From: Geobacter sp. AOG2
GTDB taxonomy: Bacteria; Desulfobacterota; Desulfuromonadia; Geobacterales; Pseudopelobacteraceae
Length of the DNA: 64,000 nt
Assembly: GCF_019972295.1 (NCBI RefSeq)
Contig: NZ_BLJA01000001.1
Coordinates: 2,881,565-2,945,564 of the forward strand
Reading direction: 5' to 3'
The first letter of the stretch is position 1. Each line of letters begins with the position of its first letter. The notes under the pieces were generated by a model. The model was not told the DNA's origin. It was given only the letters and a program-made list of their open reading frames with translations, and did not search any database. The translations under genes and the position numbers were made by a program. Of the stretch, positions 35,005 to 44,931 are shown piece after piece.

Positions 35005-36525
35005 GTGAAGCCTTCTTCCGACAAGCTCTCCATCCTTTTTTCCTCCTCCGAGGCCGCACCTTTTGCCAAAGAGGGGGGGCTGGGGGATGTGGTCGGCGCC
35101 CTGCCCAAATACCTGGCCCGCATGGGGCATGATGTCCGCGTGGTCATCCCGCGCTATTATGCCGTCAACCGGGAAAAGTATGGCCTCAAGCTGCTGCCGG
35201 GCATGCTGGTGGTGCCGATGGGTATCATCGGCCGCATGTACTGCGGCGTCTACGAGGGCAGGTTGCCGGGGAGCGACGTCCCGATCTATTTTCTGGAACA
35301 CGAGCAGTTCTACGGTCGTCCCGGACTCTACCAGCAGGACGGCCAAGGGTATCTGGACAACGACAACCGTTTCGTCTTCCTCTCCAAGGCATCCCTGGAA
35401 CTGTGCAAGATGCTCGATTGGTCGCCGGATGTGATCCATGCCCACGACTGGCACACCGGCGCCATTCCCCTGTTGCTCAACACCTCCTACCTGCACGACC
35501 GTTACGTGGGCAGTTCCGCCTCGCTCCTCTCCATTCACAACATGCAGCACCAAGGCAATTTCTATCCCGGCCTGATGGAGGTGCTCGGCGTCGGCTGGAA
35601 GCACTTTAACTACCTGGAGCTGGAAAAGGACGACCAGGTCAACCTGCTCAAGGGGGGCATCTACCACGCCACCCTGCTTTCCACGGTCAGCGAAGGGTAT
35701 GCCCGGGAAATCCGGACTGCGGAATACGGATGGGGGCTGGAGGGCGTGGTGCGGGATCGGGCGGCCGACCTGTACGGCATCCTGAACGGAGTGGATTACG
35801 AGGAGTGGGACCCGGCCACGGATCACTGCATTGCCGCGACCTACACGGCCCGGACGGTCAAGAAGGGGAAGGCCGCCTGCAAGCGTGACCTGCAGCAGAG
35901 GATGGGGCTGCCCCAGCGGGACGACGTACCGCTCTTCGGCGTGGTTTCCCGCATGGTCAAGCAGAAGGGGACCGACCTGATCGCCGAGGCCATGCACCGC
36001 ATTCTGGGCATGGACGTGCAATTCGTCATGGTCGGCAACGGCGAGCCCTGGGCGCACTTCTTCTTCGGCGACATGGCTGCAGCCCATCCCGACAAATTCG
36101 CCTGCCACATCGGCTACAGCGAAGAACTGGCTCACAAGGTGGAGGCTGGCGCCGATTTCTTCGTCATGCCCTCGTCGTTTGAACCGTGCGGCCTGAACCA
36201 GATGTATTCCCTGGCCTACGGCACGCCGCCCATCGTTCGCGCCACCGGCGGCCTGGAGGACAGTGTGGAGAACTTCGACGAGCAGGCCCTGACCGGCGAC
36301 GGCTTCAAGTTCCATCACCATACCGCCGCCGCGCTGTTCGATACCATCGGCTGGGCGGCCTGGACCTTCTACAACAACCCCAAAGGGCTGGCGGCCCTCA
36401 GGAAGAACGGCATGAAGAAGCGTTTCACCTGGGACGCCGCGGCGCTCAAGTACGACAAACTCTACCACCTGGCCGTCCGCCGTCGTCGCGGCGAGGAATA
36501 CTTCCGCAACCGCTTCGGCGAGTGA
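35005..36525 (+). CDS. glgA: glycogen synthase
   Basis: A 506-residue GT5-family enzyme that adds glucose from ADP-glucose to glycogen. Residues EAAPFAKEGGLGDVVGALPK (with the Lys of KxGGL that binds the donor), HAHDWHTG, LSTVSEGYA and FVMPSSFEPCGLNQMYSLAYG are present. GTG start with CCGGAG before it. The next gene starts 18 nt later. Confidence 0.95.
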   Translation: MKPSSDKLSILFSSSEAAPFAKEGGLGDVVGALPKYLARMGHDVRVVIPRYYAVNREKYGLKLLPGMLVVPMGIIGRMYCGVYEGRLPGSDVPIYFLEHEQFYGRPGLYQQDGQGYLDNDNRFVFLSKASLELCKMLDWSPDVIHAHDWHTGAIPLLLNTSYLHDRYVGSSASLLSIHNMQHQGNFYPGLMEVLGVGWKHFNYLELEKDDQVNLLKGGIYHATLLSTVSEGYAREIRTAEYGWGLEGVVRDRAADLYGILNGVDYEEWDPATDHCIAATYTARTVKKGKAACKRDLQQRMGLPQRDDVPLFGVVSRMVKQKGTDLIAEAMHRILGMDVQFVMVGNGEPWAHFFFGDMAAAHPDKFACHIGYSEELAHKVEAGADFFVMPSSFEPCGLNQMYSLAYGTPPIVRATGGLEDSVENFDEQALTGDGFKFHHHTAAALFDTIGWAAWTFYNNPKGLAALRKNGMKKRFTWDAAALKYDKLYHLAVRRRRGEEYFRNRFGE

Positions 36526-36543
36526 CGTCCCGGAGGTCCATCC

Positions 36544-37824
36544 ATGGCATCCGATCACTATGACATCATCATCGTCGGTACCGGCCCGGCGGCCCTCGGG
36601 GCCGCATTCCACCTCACCGACAAACTCCCCTCCCTCTCCATCCTGATGATCGACAAGGAAACGGTCTGCTCCGGCGGTCTTTTGAACGACTGTAAGCAGA
36701 ACTACTCCTACCCCATCGGTTTTGCCGAAGAGTACTGGACCAGGGAAGATGCCGAACGGTTGCTGCCGCTTGTGGAGGAGAGGCTCAAGCCGGCCTTCAA
36801 GGGACAGAAAAACCTGGAAACCTATCGCAGGCGCGCCGAACGGATCGGGGTTACCCTCTACGACATACGCCAGGCCCATGTGGGCACCGACCAAAGCACC
36901 TTTCTCATCCAGCGTCTGATGGCCGAGCTTGCCGACCGCGGGGTCCGCATCCAGCTGCAACGCGAGGTGACCGATGTGCGGGAGGCGGACGATGGGGTTG
37001 ACATAACCGTCGGCGGAACGGAGCATCTCCGGGCTGGCATGGTGATCATGGCGCCGGGCAGAAAGGGTTTCGGTTTCCTGCAACGCATCATGGAGCAACA
37101 CGCCATCCCCTACATCGACAACATCGTGGATGTGGGTATCCGCGTCGAGACCCGGCTGGACAACTATCCCATCGTCAGGGACTATTACGACCCCAAGTTC
37201 TACTTCCCCGAACGGGTGCGGACCTTCTGCACCAACTCGGGGCACGCCCGGGTAGTGCTGGAGCGCTACGAGGACTTCAGCCTCGTCAACGGCCATGCCC
37301 TGTCGGAACGGAAGAACGGTAACGACCTGGTCAATTTCGCGCTCTTGAAAACCATCGGGCTGAAGGACCCGGTCCGCAGCGGCCAGCAGATGGCTCTTTT
37401 TCTCGGTCGGCTGGCCCATGAGATCGGCGGCGGCCGGCCGCTCATGCAGCGGGTTGGGGATTTCAGGATGGGGAAGCGCTCCTCGGCCGAGACCTTCAAC
37501 GACGACCTCTACTCCTTCCGCCCCACCTGCCCGGTAACCGCCGGCGACCTGGGGCTGGCGGTCCCGGCCAAGATCATGCGTCACATCTGGGCGGCCCTGA
37601 AGAAACTCGATACCATTGTCCCCGGGGTCCTGCACCCCAGCACCATCATGTACTACCCCGAGATCAAGATGTACGCCAACAAGCCCTCCTTCATCGATCC
37701 CCATTTCCGGGTTAGCCCGCATCTCTACATGGTTGGTGACGGCGCCGGCACCTCCCGCGGCATAACCGGCGCCTGGGCCAGCGGGATCAGGGCTGCCGAG
37801 GGGATCGTGAAGACGAGAGGGTAG
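36544..37824 (+). CDS. FAD-dependent oxidoreductase of unknown substrate (COG2509-like)
   Basis: A 426-residue flavoprotein. The N-terminal Rossmann motif IIIVGTGPAALGAAFHL, the Gly/Cys region CSGGLLND and the C-terminal FAD site HLYMVGDGAGTSRGITGAWASG are visible. It resembles uncharacterised FAD dehydrogenases of COG2509. No redox-active CxxC is visible. It is probably co-transcribed with glgA, but a functional link is not evident. Confidence 0.85.
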   Translation: MASDHYDIIIVGTGPAALGAAFHLTDKLPSLSILMIDKETVCSGGLLNDCKQNYSYPIGFAEEYWTREDAERLLPLVEERLKPAFKGQKNLETYRRRAERIGVTLYDIRQAHVGTDQSTFLIQRLMAELADRGVRIQLQREVTDVREADDGVDITVGGTEHLRAGMVIMAPGRKGFGFLQRIMEQHAIPYIDNIVDVGIRVETRLDNYPIVRDYYDPKFYFPERVRTFCTNSGHARVVLERYEDFSLVNGHALSERKNGNDLVNFALLKTIGLKDPVRSGQQMALFLGRLAHEIGGGRPLMQRVGDFRMGKRSSAETFNDDLYSFRPTCPVTAGDLGLAVPAKIMRHIWAALKKLDTIVPGVLHPSTIMYYPEIKMYANKPSFIDPHFRVSPHLYMVGDGAGTSRGITGAWASGIRAAEGIVKTRG

Positions 37825-37965
37825 AGTAACATGATTGCCGGAGGCCCATGGTGAGCAGTTTGCCGGGAGCTCTTGTGAATTACGCATGAATTGAATAGAG
37901 GTATGTCCGGAGTTATGGCGCATGTCGTGTTATCTGATACTGCCGGAAACAAGGAGCGAAAGACC

Positions 37966-39135
37966 ATGAAGCAGATGATTGTGGCGGTTATCGGTACGAT
38001 GGTGATCTGCATTGGCGGCTGTGCCGGGAGTTTATCCCCCCATGAAGAACTTAACCAAGCCGTTAAAAAGAGTTTTGACGCAACCGGTTTTACCTATAGC
38101 TCGAAAAGCAGGGTCACAAATCTGTCCCTGCCGAAACAGGATGCGGACGCCGCCTCAAAGGCCAAGGGTTTAAAGTATTTGGAGCCGGGCCTTGATATCG
38201 TTCGGGGACTTTCCGTGAACATGGACGGCGCGGTCGATATGAAGGGCAAAAGATCGGAGGCGCTGTACGATCTGCATTACAACAAGGATAATGTGGAGGT
38301 CTCAATCAAATTGCCGCTGTTGGTTGATTACAACACCCAGACGCTCTATGTCGGCACATCGTTTTTAACTACCATCCTCGATGTGGTCTCTCCCCAGGGT
38401 CCTGAAACCAGGGGGAAGTTGATAAAGATAGATATGAACGAGTTGCTGAAGGATGGTGCGGCACGTACCCCGGATCTTTCAAAATGGATTGGAGACGATC
38501 GCTTCAACCCGGAGAATATGGCAAAGAATATAGATGTATTTAACAACGTCTTTAAGGACGGAATCCTGAAGGCCGTTGCCAAACTGAATGATTCCTGTTT
38601 TGCCGACCAGCCGCTTACCGAGCAGGACAGGAAAACGGGGGTGGAACGACGTATTCAGATGAATTTGGGCCATGACGATTCCGTCACCGTTGTTGCGGAC
38701 ATGATGGATAGCATGGCGCAGGCCCTGTTTCAGGGAGGGGTGATCAGCAAGAAAGAGTATGACGTACTCCTCACGCTTACCGGCAAACAGGTGCTGGACG
38801 GATTTGCCGATAAATTCACCCTGACGATGACAAACGATGTGGGTATAGCGCAATCGGGCCATGTCGGTTATCTGGCGACCCGGCTCAGCATTGCTGATAA
38901 AGAAGGGAACTATCAGTTTGGTGTTGAGAATGTCAGCTCGTTTGACAACTACAATGCGCCACGCTTCTCCATAACCCCCGAGACCGGCCGGACCGTTGAT
39001 TTCAAAGAGGTGCTGGCCGCCATAACGGCAGCCAAGGCAAAGGATAAGAGCGCTTCAGAACCGGATGAGGAGGCCCCAGACGACGATTCCTGTGTCCCGG
39101 ATGGCCCGGCTCAGGACGGCGCGGAATCCATGTAG
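37966..39135 (+). CDS. lipoprotein of unknown function
   Basis: A 389-residue protein. The signal ends in the lipobox IGGC (Cys19), so it should be lipid-anchored. The body is mixed alpha/beta with Asp- and Lys-rich stretches, and the C-terminus is acidic (EPDEEAPDDDSC). I do not recognise the family. The start ATG at 37966 has AAGGAG before it. It stands alone between the FAD oxidoreductase and the DHH gene. Confidence 0.8.
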   Translation: MKQMIVAVIGTMVICIGGCAGSLSPHEELNQAVKKSFDATGFTYSSKSRVTNLSLPKQDADAASKAKGLKYLEPGLDIVRGLSVNMDGAVDMKGKRSEALYDLHYNKDNVEVSIKLPLLVDYNTQTLYVGTSFLTTILDVVSPQGPETRGKLIKIDMNELLKDGAARTPDLSKWIGDDRFNPENMAKNIDVFNNVFKDGILKAVAKLNDSCFADQPLTEQDRKTGVERRIQMNLGHDDSVTVVADMMDSMAQALFQGGVISKKEYDVLLTLTGKQVLDGFADKFTLTMTNDVGIAQSGHVGYLATRLSIADKEGNYQFGVENVSSFDNYNAPRFSITPETGRTVDFKEVLAAITAAKAKDKSASEPDEEAPDDDSCVPDGPAQDGAESM

Positions 39136-39340
39136 GGGAACTCTGCCGGATTATCCTTATCCGCTCCGGATTACTGAAAGCCCCATGGTAAGCTTCATGC
39201 TACCCGCCACGAGGCGCCCCATCGCCCCTCCACCGGACGGGGCTTCTCCCCTCGGTGGCACAGGGATATGGCGTTTTGCCGCAGGTTTGATATGATTGGA
39301 CAGATAATCCTCGGTGACACAGCGTGGGAAGGGAACCGCC

Positions 39341-40399
39341 ATGACGACTGACATCTGCATCCCGGAAAGCCTCCGGCGCTCGAAGGAACATTCCGACGAG
39401 ATGCTGGAATGGTTGCGGGGCAAGGGAAAGACCATCATCGTCATCCACGACAACCCGGATCCCGATTGCCTGGCTTCGGCCATGGCACTCCGTCACCTGC
39501 TGGCCATGAAGTTGAGCAAGGATGCGGTCATCACCTTTTCCGGCATGATCGGGCGCAGCGAAAACATCGCCATGGCAAAGGAGTTGGAGATTACCCTCAT
39601 CCCCTTGGACATGGTCGATCTGGATGAGGTCAGCGCGGTCTGCATGCTCGACACCCAACCGGGCACGGGCAACAACTCCCTTCCCCCGGGTTGCCGGGTG
39701 GATATCGTCATCGATCATCATCCCCCGCGAGAAGCGAGCATGGCATGTCGTTGGGTGGATATCCGCGATGATTACGGCGTTACCGCCACCATTCTTTACG
39801 AGTATCTGGTGGCGCAAAATATCACCATCGGCACGAAACTGGCCACGGCCCTGTTCTATGCGATCAAATCCGAGACCCAGGACCTGGGCCGTGAGGCGAA
39901 TCGGCCCGACCGGGACGCATACCTACGCCTCTTCCCGGTGGCGAACAAACTGATCTTGTATGAGATAACCCATCCCAAACTGCCGGTGGAGTACTTCCTG
40001 GCGATCCACAACGGCCTTGAAAACACGATGATATACGGGAAGCTGTTGGTGGTGAACCTGATGGCCATCTGCTTTCCCGAAATGGTGGCGGAGGTCGCCG
40101 ACTACCTGATCAGGCTGGAGGGGGTCGAGACCGTGCTGAGCATGGGGCATTATAATGACGAGGTGATACTCTCCCTTCGCACGACGAGCAGCCTCCTCAA
40201 CGCCGGGGAGACGATCAGGAGCCTGGTGGCGGGAAAGGGAATGGCCGGCGGGCACGGCACGATGGCAGGGGGCAAACTGGACCATGTGCCGTTCACCCCC
40301 GCCGCGCTGGAGGAGGCCGAAGCGTTTCTGACGAAGGGGCTGTTACGCGAACTGTCCATGGGGGATGTAACCCCGGCCCGGCTGATCAAGCCACGATAG
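39341..40399 (+). CDS. DHH-family phosphoesterase (NrnA-like)
   Basis: A 352-residue protein. HDNPDPDCLASAMAL and DHHPP form the metal site of DHH phosphoesterases, and GGHGTMAGG is the DHHA1 substrate-binding motif. Relatives hydrolyse nano-RNA, cyclic dinucleotide products (pGpG, pApA) or phosphoadenosine phosphate. Which applies here is not known. Start at 39341 with GGGAAGGG before it. Confidence 0.88.
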   Translation: MTTDICIPESLRRSKEHSDEMLEWLRGKGKTIIVIHDNPDPDCLASAMALRHLLAMKLSKDAVITFSGMIGRSENIAMAKELEITLIPLDMVDLDEVSAVCMLDTQPGTGNNSLPPGCRVDIVIDHHPPREASMACRWVDIRDDYGVTATILYEYLVAQNITIGTKLATALFYAIKSETQDLGREANRPDRDAYLRLFPVANKLILYEITHPKLPVEYFLAIHNGLENTMIYGKLLVVNLMAICFPEMVAEVADYLIRLEGVETVLSMGHYNDEVILSLRTTSSLLNAGETIRSLVAGKGMAGGHGTMAGGKLDHVPFTPAALEEAEAFLTKGLLRELSMGDVTPARLIKPR

Positions 40400-40478
40400 G
40401 CGAATCTGCCTGCCCCGTTTCCCACGCCTGCCATACTCTCCATGAACCGTATCCTGCCGTCACGCCGGAGCAGTGAAA

Positions 40479-41876
40479 ATGACCGCACCGATTCATAATC
40501 TCCGCCAGTTCCTCGCTCTTCTGGAAGAACGGGGCGAACTCAGCCGCATTCGGGTGGAGGCGGACCCCGTTCTGGAGATAGCCGCCATTACCGACCGGGT
40601 CTGCAAGCAGCCGGACGGTGGCCGGGCACTTCTTTTCCTGCGCCCGAAGGGGAGCAGCTTCCCCGTGGCCACCAACCTGTTCGGTTCCCTGCGGCGGGTT
40701 TGCCTGGCGTTGGGGGTGGACCGCCTCGACCTGTTGACGGAGCGCATGGCGGCACTACTCGCCCCGGTGCCGGAGCTGGGTGTTGCCCGTCTCGACCTCC
40801 AGATCGCCAGCCAGCCGCAGTTTTCCCGTTTCGCACCCGTTGCCGGACAGGATGCCGACCTTGTGACGATGGCAACACCCGACCTGTGCCGGTTCCCGTT
40901 TCTCCAGAGCTGGCCGGGCGACGGCGCAGGGGAGGGGCATCCGCGCTATATCACCCTGCCCCAGGTGTTCACCGCCGCCCCGGATGGTACCAGCCCCAAC
41001 TGCGGCATGTACCGTTGCCAGGTACGCGGGCCGCGTGAGCTGGCCGTGCGCTGGCATCCGGCCAGCGGCGCGGCGCGGCATTTCGAGCACTACCGTCGCC
41101 GCAGTGAGCCGATGCCGGTGGCGATCTGCCTGGGCGGCCCCCCGGCGGCGCTCTTCAGTGCCCTGCTGCCGTTGCCGGGCGACCTGGACGAGATGACCTT
41201 TGCCGGGTTCCTGCGGAGTGTCCCGTTGGCGCTGGCCGCCTGTGGGAGCCTCCCATTGCGGGTTCCTGCCGGTTGCGAGGCGGTGATCGAGGGCTATGCC
41301 GATCCGCGTGAGACGGTCATGGAGGGCCCCTTCGGCAACCATACCGGCTTCTATGCGCCCCCTGGGTCCGCCGCCCTGGTGCGGGTGACCGCCATCAGCC
41401 TTCGGCCGGAGCCCGTTATCCCGGCAACGCTGGTGGGACCTCCCCCCATGGAGGACTGCTGGATGGCCAAGGCTTGGGAGCGGCTGCTGCTGGCCTTTGT
41501 ACGCCGGCTGTCGCCCGCTGTCGCCGATATCTGTTTCCCCTTGGAGTGGGTCTTCCACCAGAGCGCCATCATTTCCCTTGAAAACCCGCACCCCGGCGTG
41601 GTAAGGGAGATTGCCGGGTCGCTCTGGCGGACCCCCTGGTTCGGAGCCGCCCGGCTGCTGGTCTTCGTGGATGCGGCAACCGGGGCGGCAGACCTTTCCC
41701 GGGCGGCCTGGCGCGGTATCAACCTGGTGGACGCCGGCCACGACCTGATCCGGGACGAGAGCGGCACGCGGCTGGCGTTGGATGCCACCGGCAGCCGCCT
41801 TCCCCGCCAGCCGGTCGTCACGGACGAGGCAGTTGAGGAGCAGGTGGCGCGGCGTTGGCGGGAATACGGGTTTTAG
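40479..41876 (+). CDS. ubiD: UbiD-family decarboxylase
   Basis: A 465-residue decarboxylase that uses prenylated FMN. NCGMYRCQV and the later metal/cofactor regions (EGPFGNHTGFY, PPMEDCWMAKAWERL) are visible. It normally removes the carboxyl group during quinone synthesis. With the neighbouring ubiA and ubiX genes it could be part of ubiquinone-like or futalosine menaquinone synthesis (MqnL role); the exact role is inferred. ATG 40479 is preferred over GTG 40473 by spacing. Confidence 0.88.
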   Translation: MTAPIHNLRQFLALLEERGELSRIRVEADPVLEIAAITDRVCKQPDGGRALLFLRPKGSSFPVATNLFGSLRRVCLALGVDRLDLLTERMAALLAPVPELGVARLDLQIASQPQFSRFAPVAGQDADLVTMATPDLCRFPFLQSWPGDGAGEGHPRYITLPQVFTAAPDGTSPNCGMYRCQVRGPRELAVRWHPASGAARHFEHYRRRSEPMPVAICLGGPPAALFSALLPLPGDLDEMTFAGFLRSVPLALAACGSLPLRVPAGCEAVIEGYADPRETVMEGPFGNHTGFYAPPGSAALVRVTAISLRPEPVIPATLVGPPPMEDCWMAKAWERLLLAFVRRLSPAVADICFPLEWVFHQSAIISLENPHPGVVREIAGSLWRTPWFGAARLLVFVDAATGAADLSRAAWRGINLVDAGHDLIRDESGTRLALDATGSRLPRQPVVTDEAVEEQVARRWREYGF

Positions 41877-41883
41877 AAACTCA

Positions 41884-41993
41884 AATCTGCCACGGAGACA
41901 CAGAGGAAGATCTAAATCTTAGATCCTTGGATTGATTCTGTCTTTGCCTTTCTCCGTGCAGTTCTCCGTGTCTCTGTGTCTCTGTGGCAGATT
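41884..41993. repeat. inverted-repeat element with CCACxGAGACACAGAG arms
   Basis: Left arm AATCTGCCACGGAGACACAGAG (41884-41905, differing at one base) and right arm at 41972-41993 are reverse complements except for that base. Similar CACAGAG-type repeats are widespread in environmental Proteobacteria. It fills the ubiD-ubiA gap. Confidence 0.75.
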
Positions 41994-42030
41994 GATATTT
42001 ATGGCGGATTTTTTTGAAAGGTTTACCGGA

Positions 42031-42918
42031 ATGATAGCCATGGCAACGGAAACAAGTCTCATACGTAAGATCACCGTATTCCTGGAGATGATCAAGTTCT
42101 CCCACACCGTCTTTGCGCTTCCCTTTGCCCTGACCGGAGCGCTTCTGGCGGCAAACGGCCTCCCCAGCGGCCGCCAGGTCCTCTGGATCGTCCTGGCCAT
42201 GGCCGGCGCGCGAACGGCGGCCATGGGGTTGAACCGCCTGATCGACGCCGAGATCGACGCCCGAAATCCCCGCACCGCCAACCGCGCCATCCCGGCCGGG
42301 CTGATCGGCAAAGGTGCGACCCTGGTCTTCATAGTCGCCGCTACGCTACTTCTGCTCTTTGCCGCCACGATGCTCAACCCGCTCTGCCTGAAACTTGCCC
42401 CTATAGCCATCTTTTTCCTGGTGCTCTATTCCTTTTGCAAGCGCTTTACCGCCCTGGCTCACGTGGTGTTGGGGCTCTGCCTGGCAGCGGCCCCCATGGG
42501 GGCCTGGGTCGCCATTAGGGGCAGCATCGATACCCCCGCCCTGATCCTGGGGGGCATCGTGCTCTTCTGGGTAGCCGGCTTCGACATCCTCTACGCACTT
42601 CAGGACCTGGAATTCGACCGGGCCGCCGGGCTCCATTCCATCCCTGTCGCCCTGGGGGTCAAGGGGTCACTCCGGGCGGCGCGCCTGTTCCATCTGGTGA
42701 TGCTGGGGCTGCTTTTCTGGCTGTTCGTCACCATGCACCTGGGAGTACTGTTCCTGGTCGGCATTCTGGTGGCCACCGCCATGCTGTTGTACGAACACCT
42801 GCTGCTCAGGAACGGTAATCTGGATAAATTGGATGCGGCCTTTTTCAACATGAACGGTTATATCAGCATCGCCATCCTGGCATTCACGGCGGCCGATCTG
42901 CTGGTGAGGTGGCCATGA
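42031..42918 (+). CDS. ubiA: UbiA-family prenyltransferase
   Basis: An integral-membrane prenyltransferase of about 295 residues with 8-9 helices. The two Asp-rich motifs are visible: NRLIDAEIDARNPRT and DILYALQDLEFD. It attaches a polyprenyl chain to an aromatic acid (MqnP role if the futalosine route is used). The start is uncertain: ATG at 42001, 42031 or 42040; I chose 42031, which has AAAGG 9 nt before it. Its stop overlaps the ubiX start (ATGA). Confidence 0.88.
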   Translation: MIAMATETSLIRKITVFLEMIKFSHTVFALPFALTGALLAANGLPSGRQVLWIVLAMAGARTAAMGLNRLIDAEIDARNPRTANRAIPAGLIGKGATLVFIVAATLLLLFAATMLNPLCLKLAPIAIFFLVLYSFCKRFTALAHVVLGLCLAAAPMGAWVAIRGSIDTPALILGGIVLFWVAGFDILYALQDLEFDRAAGLHSIPVALGVKGSLRAARLFHLVMLGLLFWLFVTMHLGVLFLVGILVATAMLLYEHLLLRNGNLDKLDAAFFNMNGYISIAILAFTAADLLVRWP

Positions 42919-43523
42919 CCACACAAAAAAGGATATTCGTCGCCCTGACCGGGGCCTCGGGAGCGATCTACGGCATACGCCTGATGGAAGAACTCGTCAC
43001 GCGGGGGTTTCTGCTCACCGTGGCGGTCAGCGAGAGCGGGCAACTGGTTTGTCGCGAGGAGACCGGCCTGGACCTGGAGGGCGATCCCCCCACCGCCACC
43101 GCACGGCTTTGCGCCCATCTCGGCGTGAAACTGGGGGTGGAGGTCGTGGCGGCCGACGACCTGCTGGCCTGCGCCGCCAGCGGTTCCGCCGCGCCGGCGG
43201 CAATGGTCGTGGCACCGTGCAGCATGGGCACCGTGGCGCGCATCGCCCACGGCACCTCCGGCAACCTGATCGAGCGGGCGGCGGACGTGATGCTCAAGGA
43301 ACGCCGTCCCTTGCTGCTGGTCCCCCGGGAGACGCCACTCTCGGAGATCCATCTGGAAAACATGCTGAAGCTTTCCCGCGCCGGCGTCCGCATCATCCCG
43401 GCCATGCCGGCCTTCTACCACCAGCCGGCCACCATGGACGACCTGGTGAACTTTGTGGTTGGCAAGGTTTTGGACCAACTGGGTGTTCCCAATGACCTCT
43501 TCAAGCGCTGGGGCGACCGCTGA
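42915..43523 (+). CDS. ubiX: UbiX flavin prenyltransferase
   Basis: A 202-residue protein that makes the prenylated FMN needed by UbiD. The FMN-binding start IFVALTGASGAIYGIRL, VVAPCSMGTVARIAHG and the ending YHQPATMDDLVNFVVGKVLDQLG are typical. Translational coupling with ubiA and closeness to ubiD support one pathway. Confidence 0.93.
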   Translation: MTTQKRIFVALTGASGAIYGIRLMEELVTRGFLLTVAVSESGQLVCREETGLDLEGDPPTATARLCAHLGVKLGVEVVAADDLLACAASGSAAPAAMVVAPCSMGTVARIAHGTSGNLIERAADVMLKERRPLLLVPRETPLSEIHLENMLKLSRAGVRIIPAMPAFYHQPATMDDLVNFVVGKVLDQLGVPNDLFKRWGDR

Positions 43524-43534
43524 CGCCCCGTACC

Positions 43535-44800
43535 GTGCCACACCCGTCTTTACCCGTCGCCGCCTACCTGCGCAAACGCGCCGTCACCGTCCCATGGCAC
43601 GTCGAAGGCCGGCCCGGCGGGCCATTTCGGGGCGCCGTAGTCATCCCCTGCTTGGCCGAGAGCCGCAACCTTCCGTTGACACTCCGCTCCCTTGCCGCCA
43701 ACCCGCCTGAATTGCTTTCCCGTTTCATGGTCCTGGTGGTGGTCAATCAGCGAGGCGACGCCTCTCCCGTGGAACAGGCCGATAACCGTGTGTGCCTGGA
43801 GTCGCTGCCTGTCTGGAAGCGGGAATACGGGCTTGAGAATCTGCACTGGGTGGATGCCGCCTCAAAGGGGCGCGAACTGCCGCCGAAGCAGGGGGTGGGC
43901 CTGGCGCGCAAGATCGGTCTGGACCTGGCCCTCGGGTACCTGGATTTTGCCGGGGGCGATCCGCTTCTGGTCTGCCTCGACGCCGATACCTTGGTCCAGC
44001 CCGACTACCTGGCGGCCATAGAGGGGCATTTCGCCTGCACGGCAGAAGGGGGCGCGAGCATCCCCTATCGCCATCGTCCGGCCGACGATCCGGCCGGGCA
44101 GGCGGCCATCGACCGCTACGAGCTGTTTCTACGGGTCTATGTGCTGGGGCTGGAACTGGCCGGTTCGCCCTATGCCTTTCACACTGTGGGGAGCGCCATG
44201 GCCTGCCGGGCATCGGCCTACGCCGTTAGCGGCGGCATGAACCGGCGACTGGCCGGCGAGGACTTCTACTTCCTCCAACAGGTGCACAAGGTCTCCGGGG
44301 TCGCGCCTCTCACGGGCACCATCGTCCATCCTTCGCCGCGGCCGTCCCACCGGGTCCCCTTCGGCACCGGCCGCGCCGTGGGCGATATGTTGGCGTTTGG
44401 AGGAGAACGGCTGCTTTTTTACCAGCCGATACTATTTGATATCCTGGGGGAGTGGTTACAGTGCGTGAGGGGGCATGGCGGCACGGATGGTGCGGGCCTG
44501 ATACGCGGGGCGGGCGGGATTTCGCCCCATCTGGCCGGGTTTTTGGAACAAGCCGGTTTCAGTACGGCCTGGGACAACCTGCTGCGGCACAACCCTGATG
44601 AGAGCCGCTTGATGGCCGCCTTTCACGGCTGGTTTGATGCTTTCCGCACCATGCGCCTGCTGCATCACTTGAGCGACAACGCCTGGCCCCGAGTCCCCCC
44701 GGAGCAGGCCGTAGGGCCGTTGTTGGAGCGCAGGGGCAGTGGCGGCCCCACCGATGTGGGGAGGATGTTGGAACGGCTGAGAGAGCTTCAGGGGGTTTGA
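43535..44800 (+). CDS. glycosyltransferase (GT2-like)
   Basis: A 421-residue protein. The start GAVVIPCLAESRNLPLTL, the metal-binding LLVCLDADTLVQPDYLAAIE and an ED motif (LAGEDFYFLQQ) match family 2 glycosyltransferases. The sugar and acceptor are unknown. GTG start at 43535, 11 nt after ubiX, without a clear ribosome site, so translation may depend on ubiX. Confidence 0.8.
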   Translation: MPHPSLPVAAYLRKRAVTVPWHVEGRPGGPFRGAVVIPCLAESRNLPLTLRSLAANPPELLSRFMVLVVVNQRGDASPVEQADNRVCLESLPVWKREYGLENLHWVDAASKGRELPPKQGVGLARKIGLDLALGYLDFAGGDPLLVCLDADTLVQPDYLAAIEGHFACTAEGGASIPYRHRPADDPAGQAAIDRYELFLRVYVLGLELAGSPYAFHTVGSAMACRASAYAVSGGMNRRLAGEDFYFLQQVHKVSGVAPLTGTIVHPSPRPSHRVPFGTGRAVGDMLAFGGERLLFYQPILFDILGEWLQCVRGHGGTDGAGLIRGAGGISPHLAGFLEQAGFSTAWDNLLRHNPDESRLMAAFHGWFDAFRTMRLLHHLSDNAWPRVPPEQAVGPLLERRGSGGPTDVGRMLERLRELQGV

Positions 44801-44868
44801 GTTTGTTTTCAGGCTCAAAGGGTAAACTATGGATGACCCTAAAGTTTGTTGCGAGCCAAAAGTTACAC

Positions 44869-44903
44869 AAAGGGCGCATTGCCATGTGACAATGCGCCCT
44901 TTT
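44869..44903. terminator. bidirectional intrinsic terminator
   Basis: AAAGGGCGCATTG/CAATGCGCCCTTT stem followed by T-runs on both strands, between the glycosyltransferase gene and the convergent flavodiiron gene. Confidence 0.85.
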
Positions 44904-44931
44904 ACCTTACCATGTTGCAAATGATCTTGTA

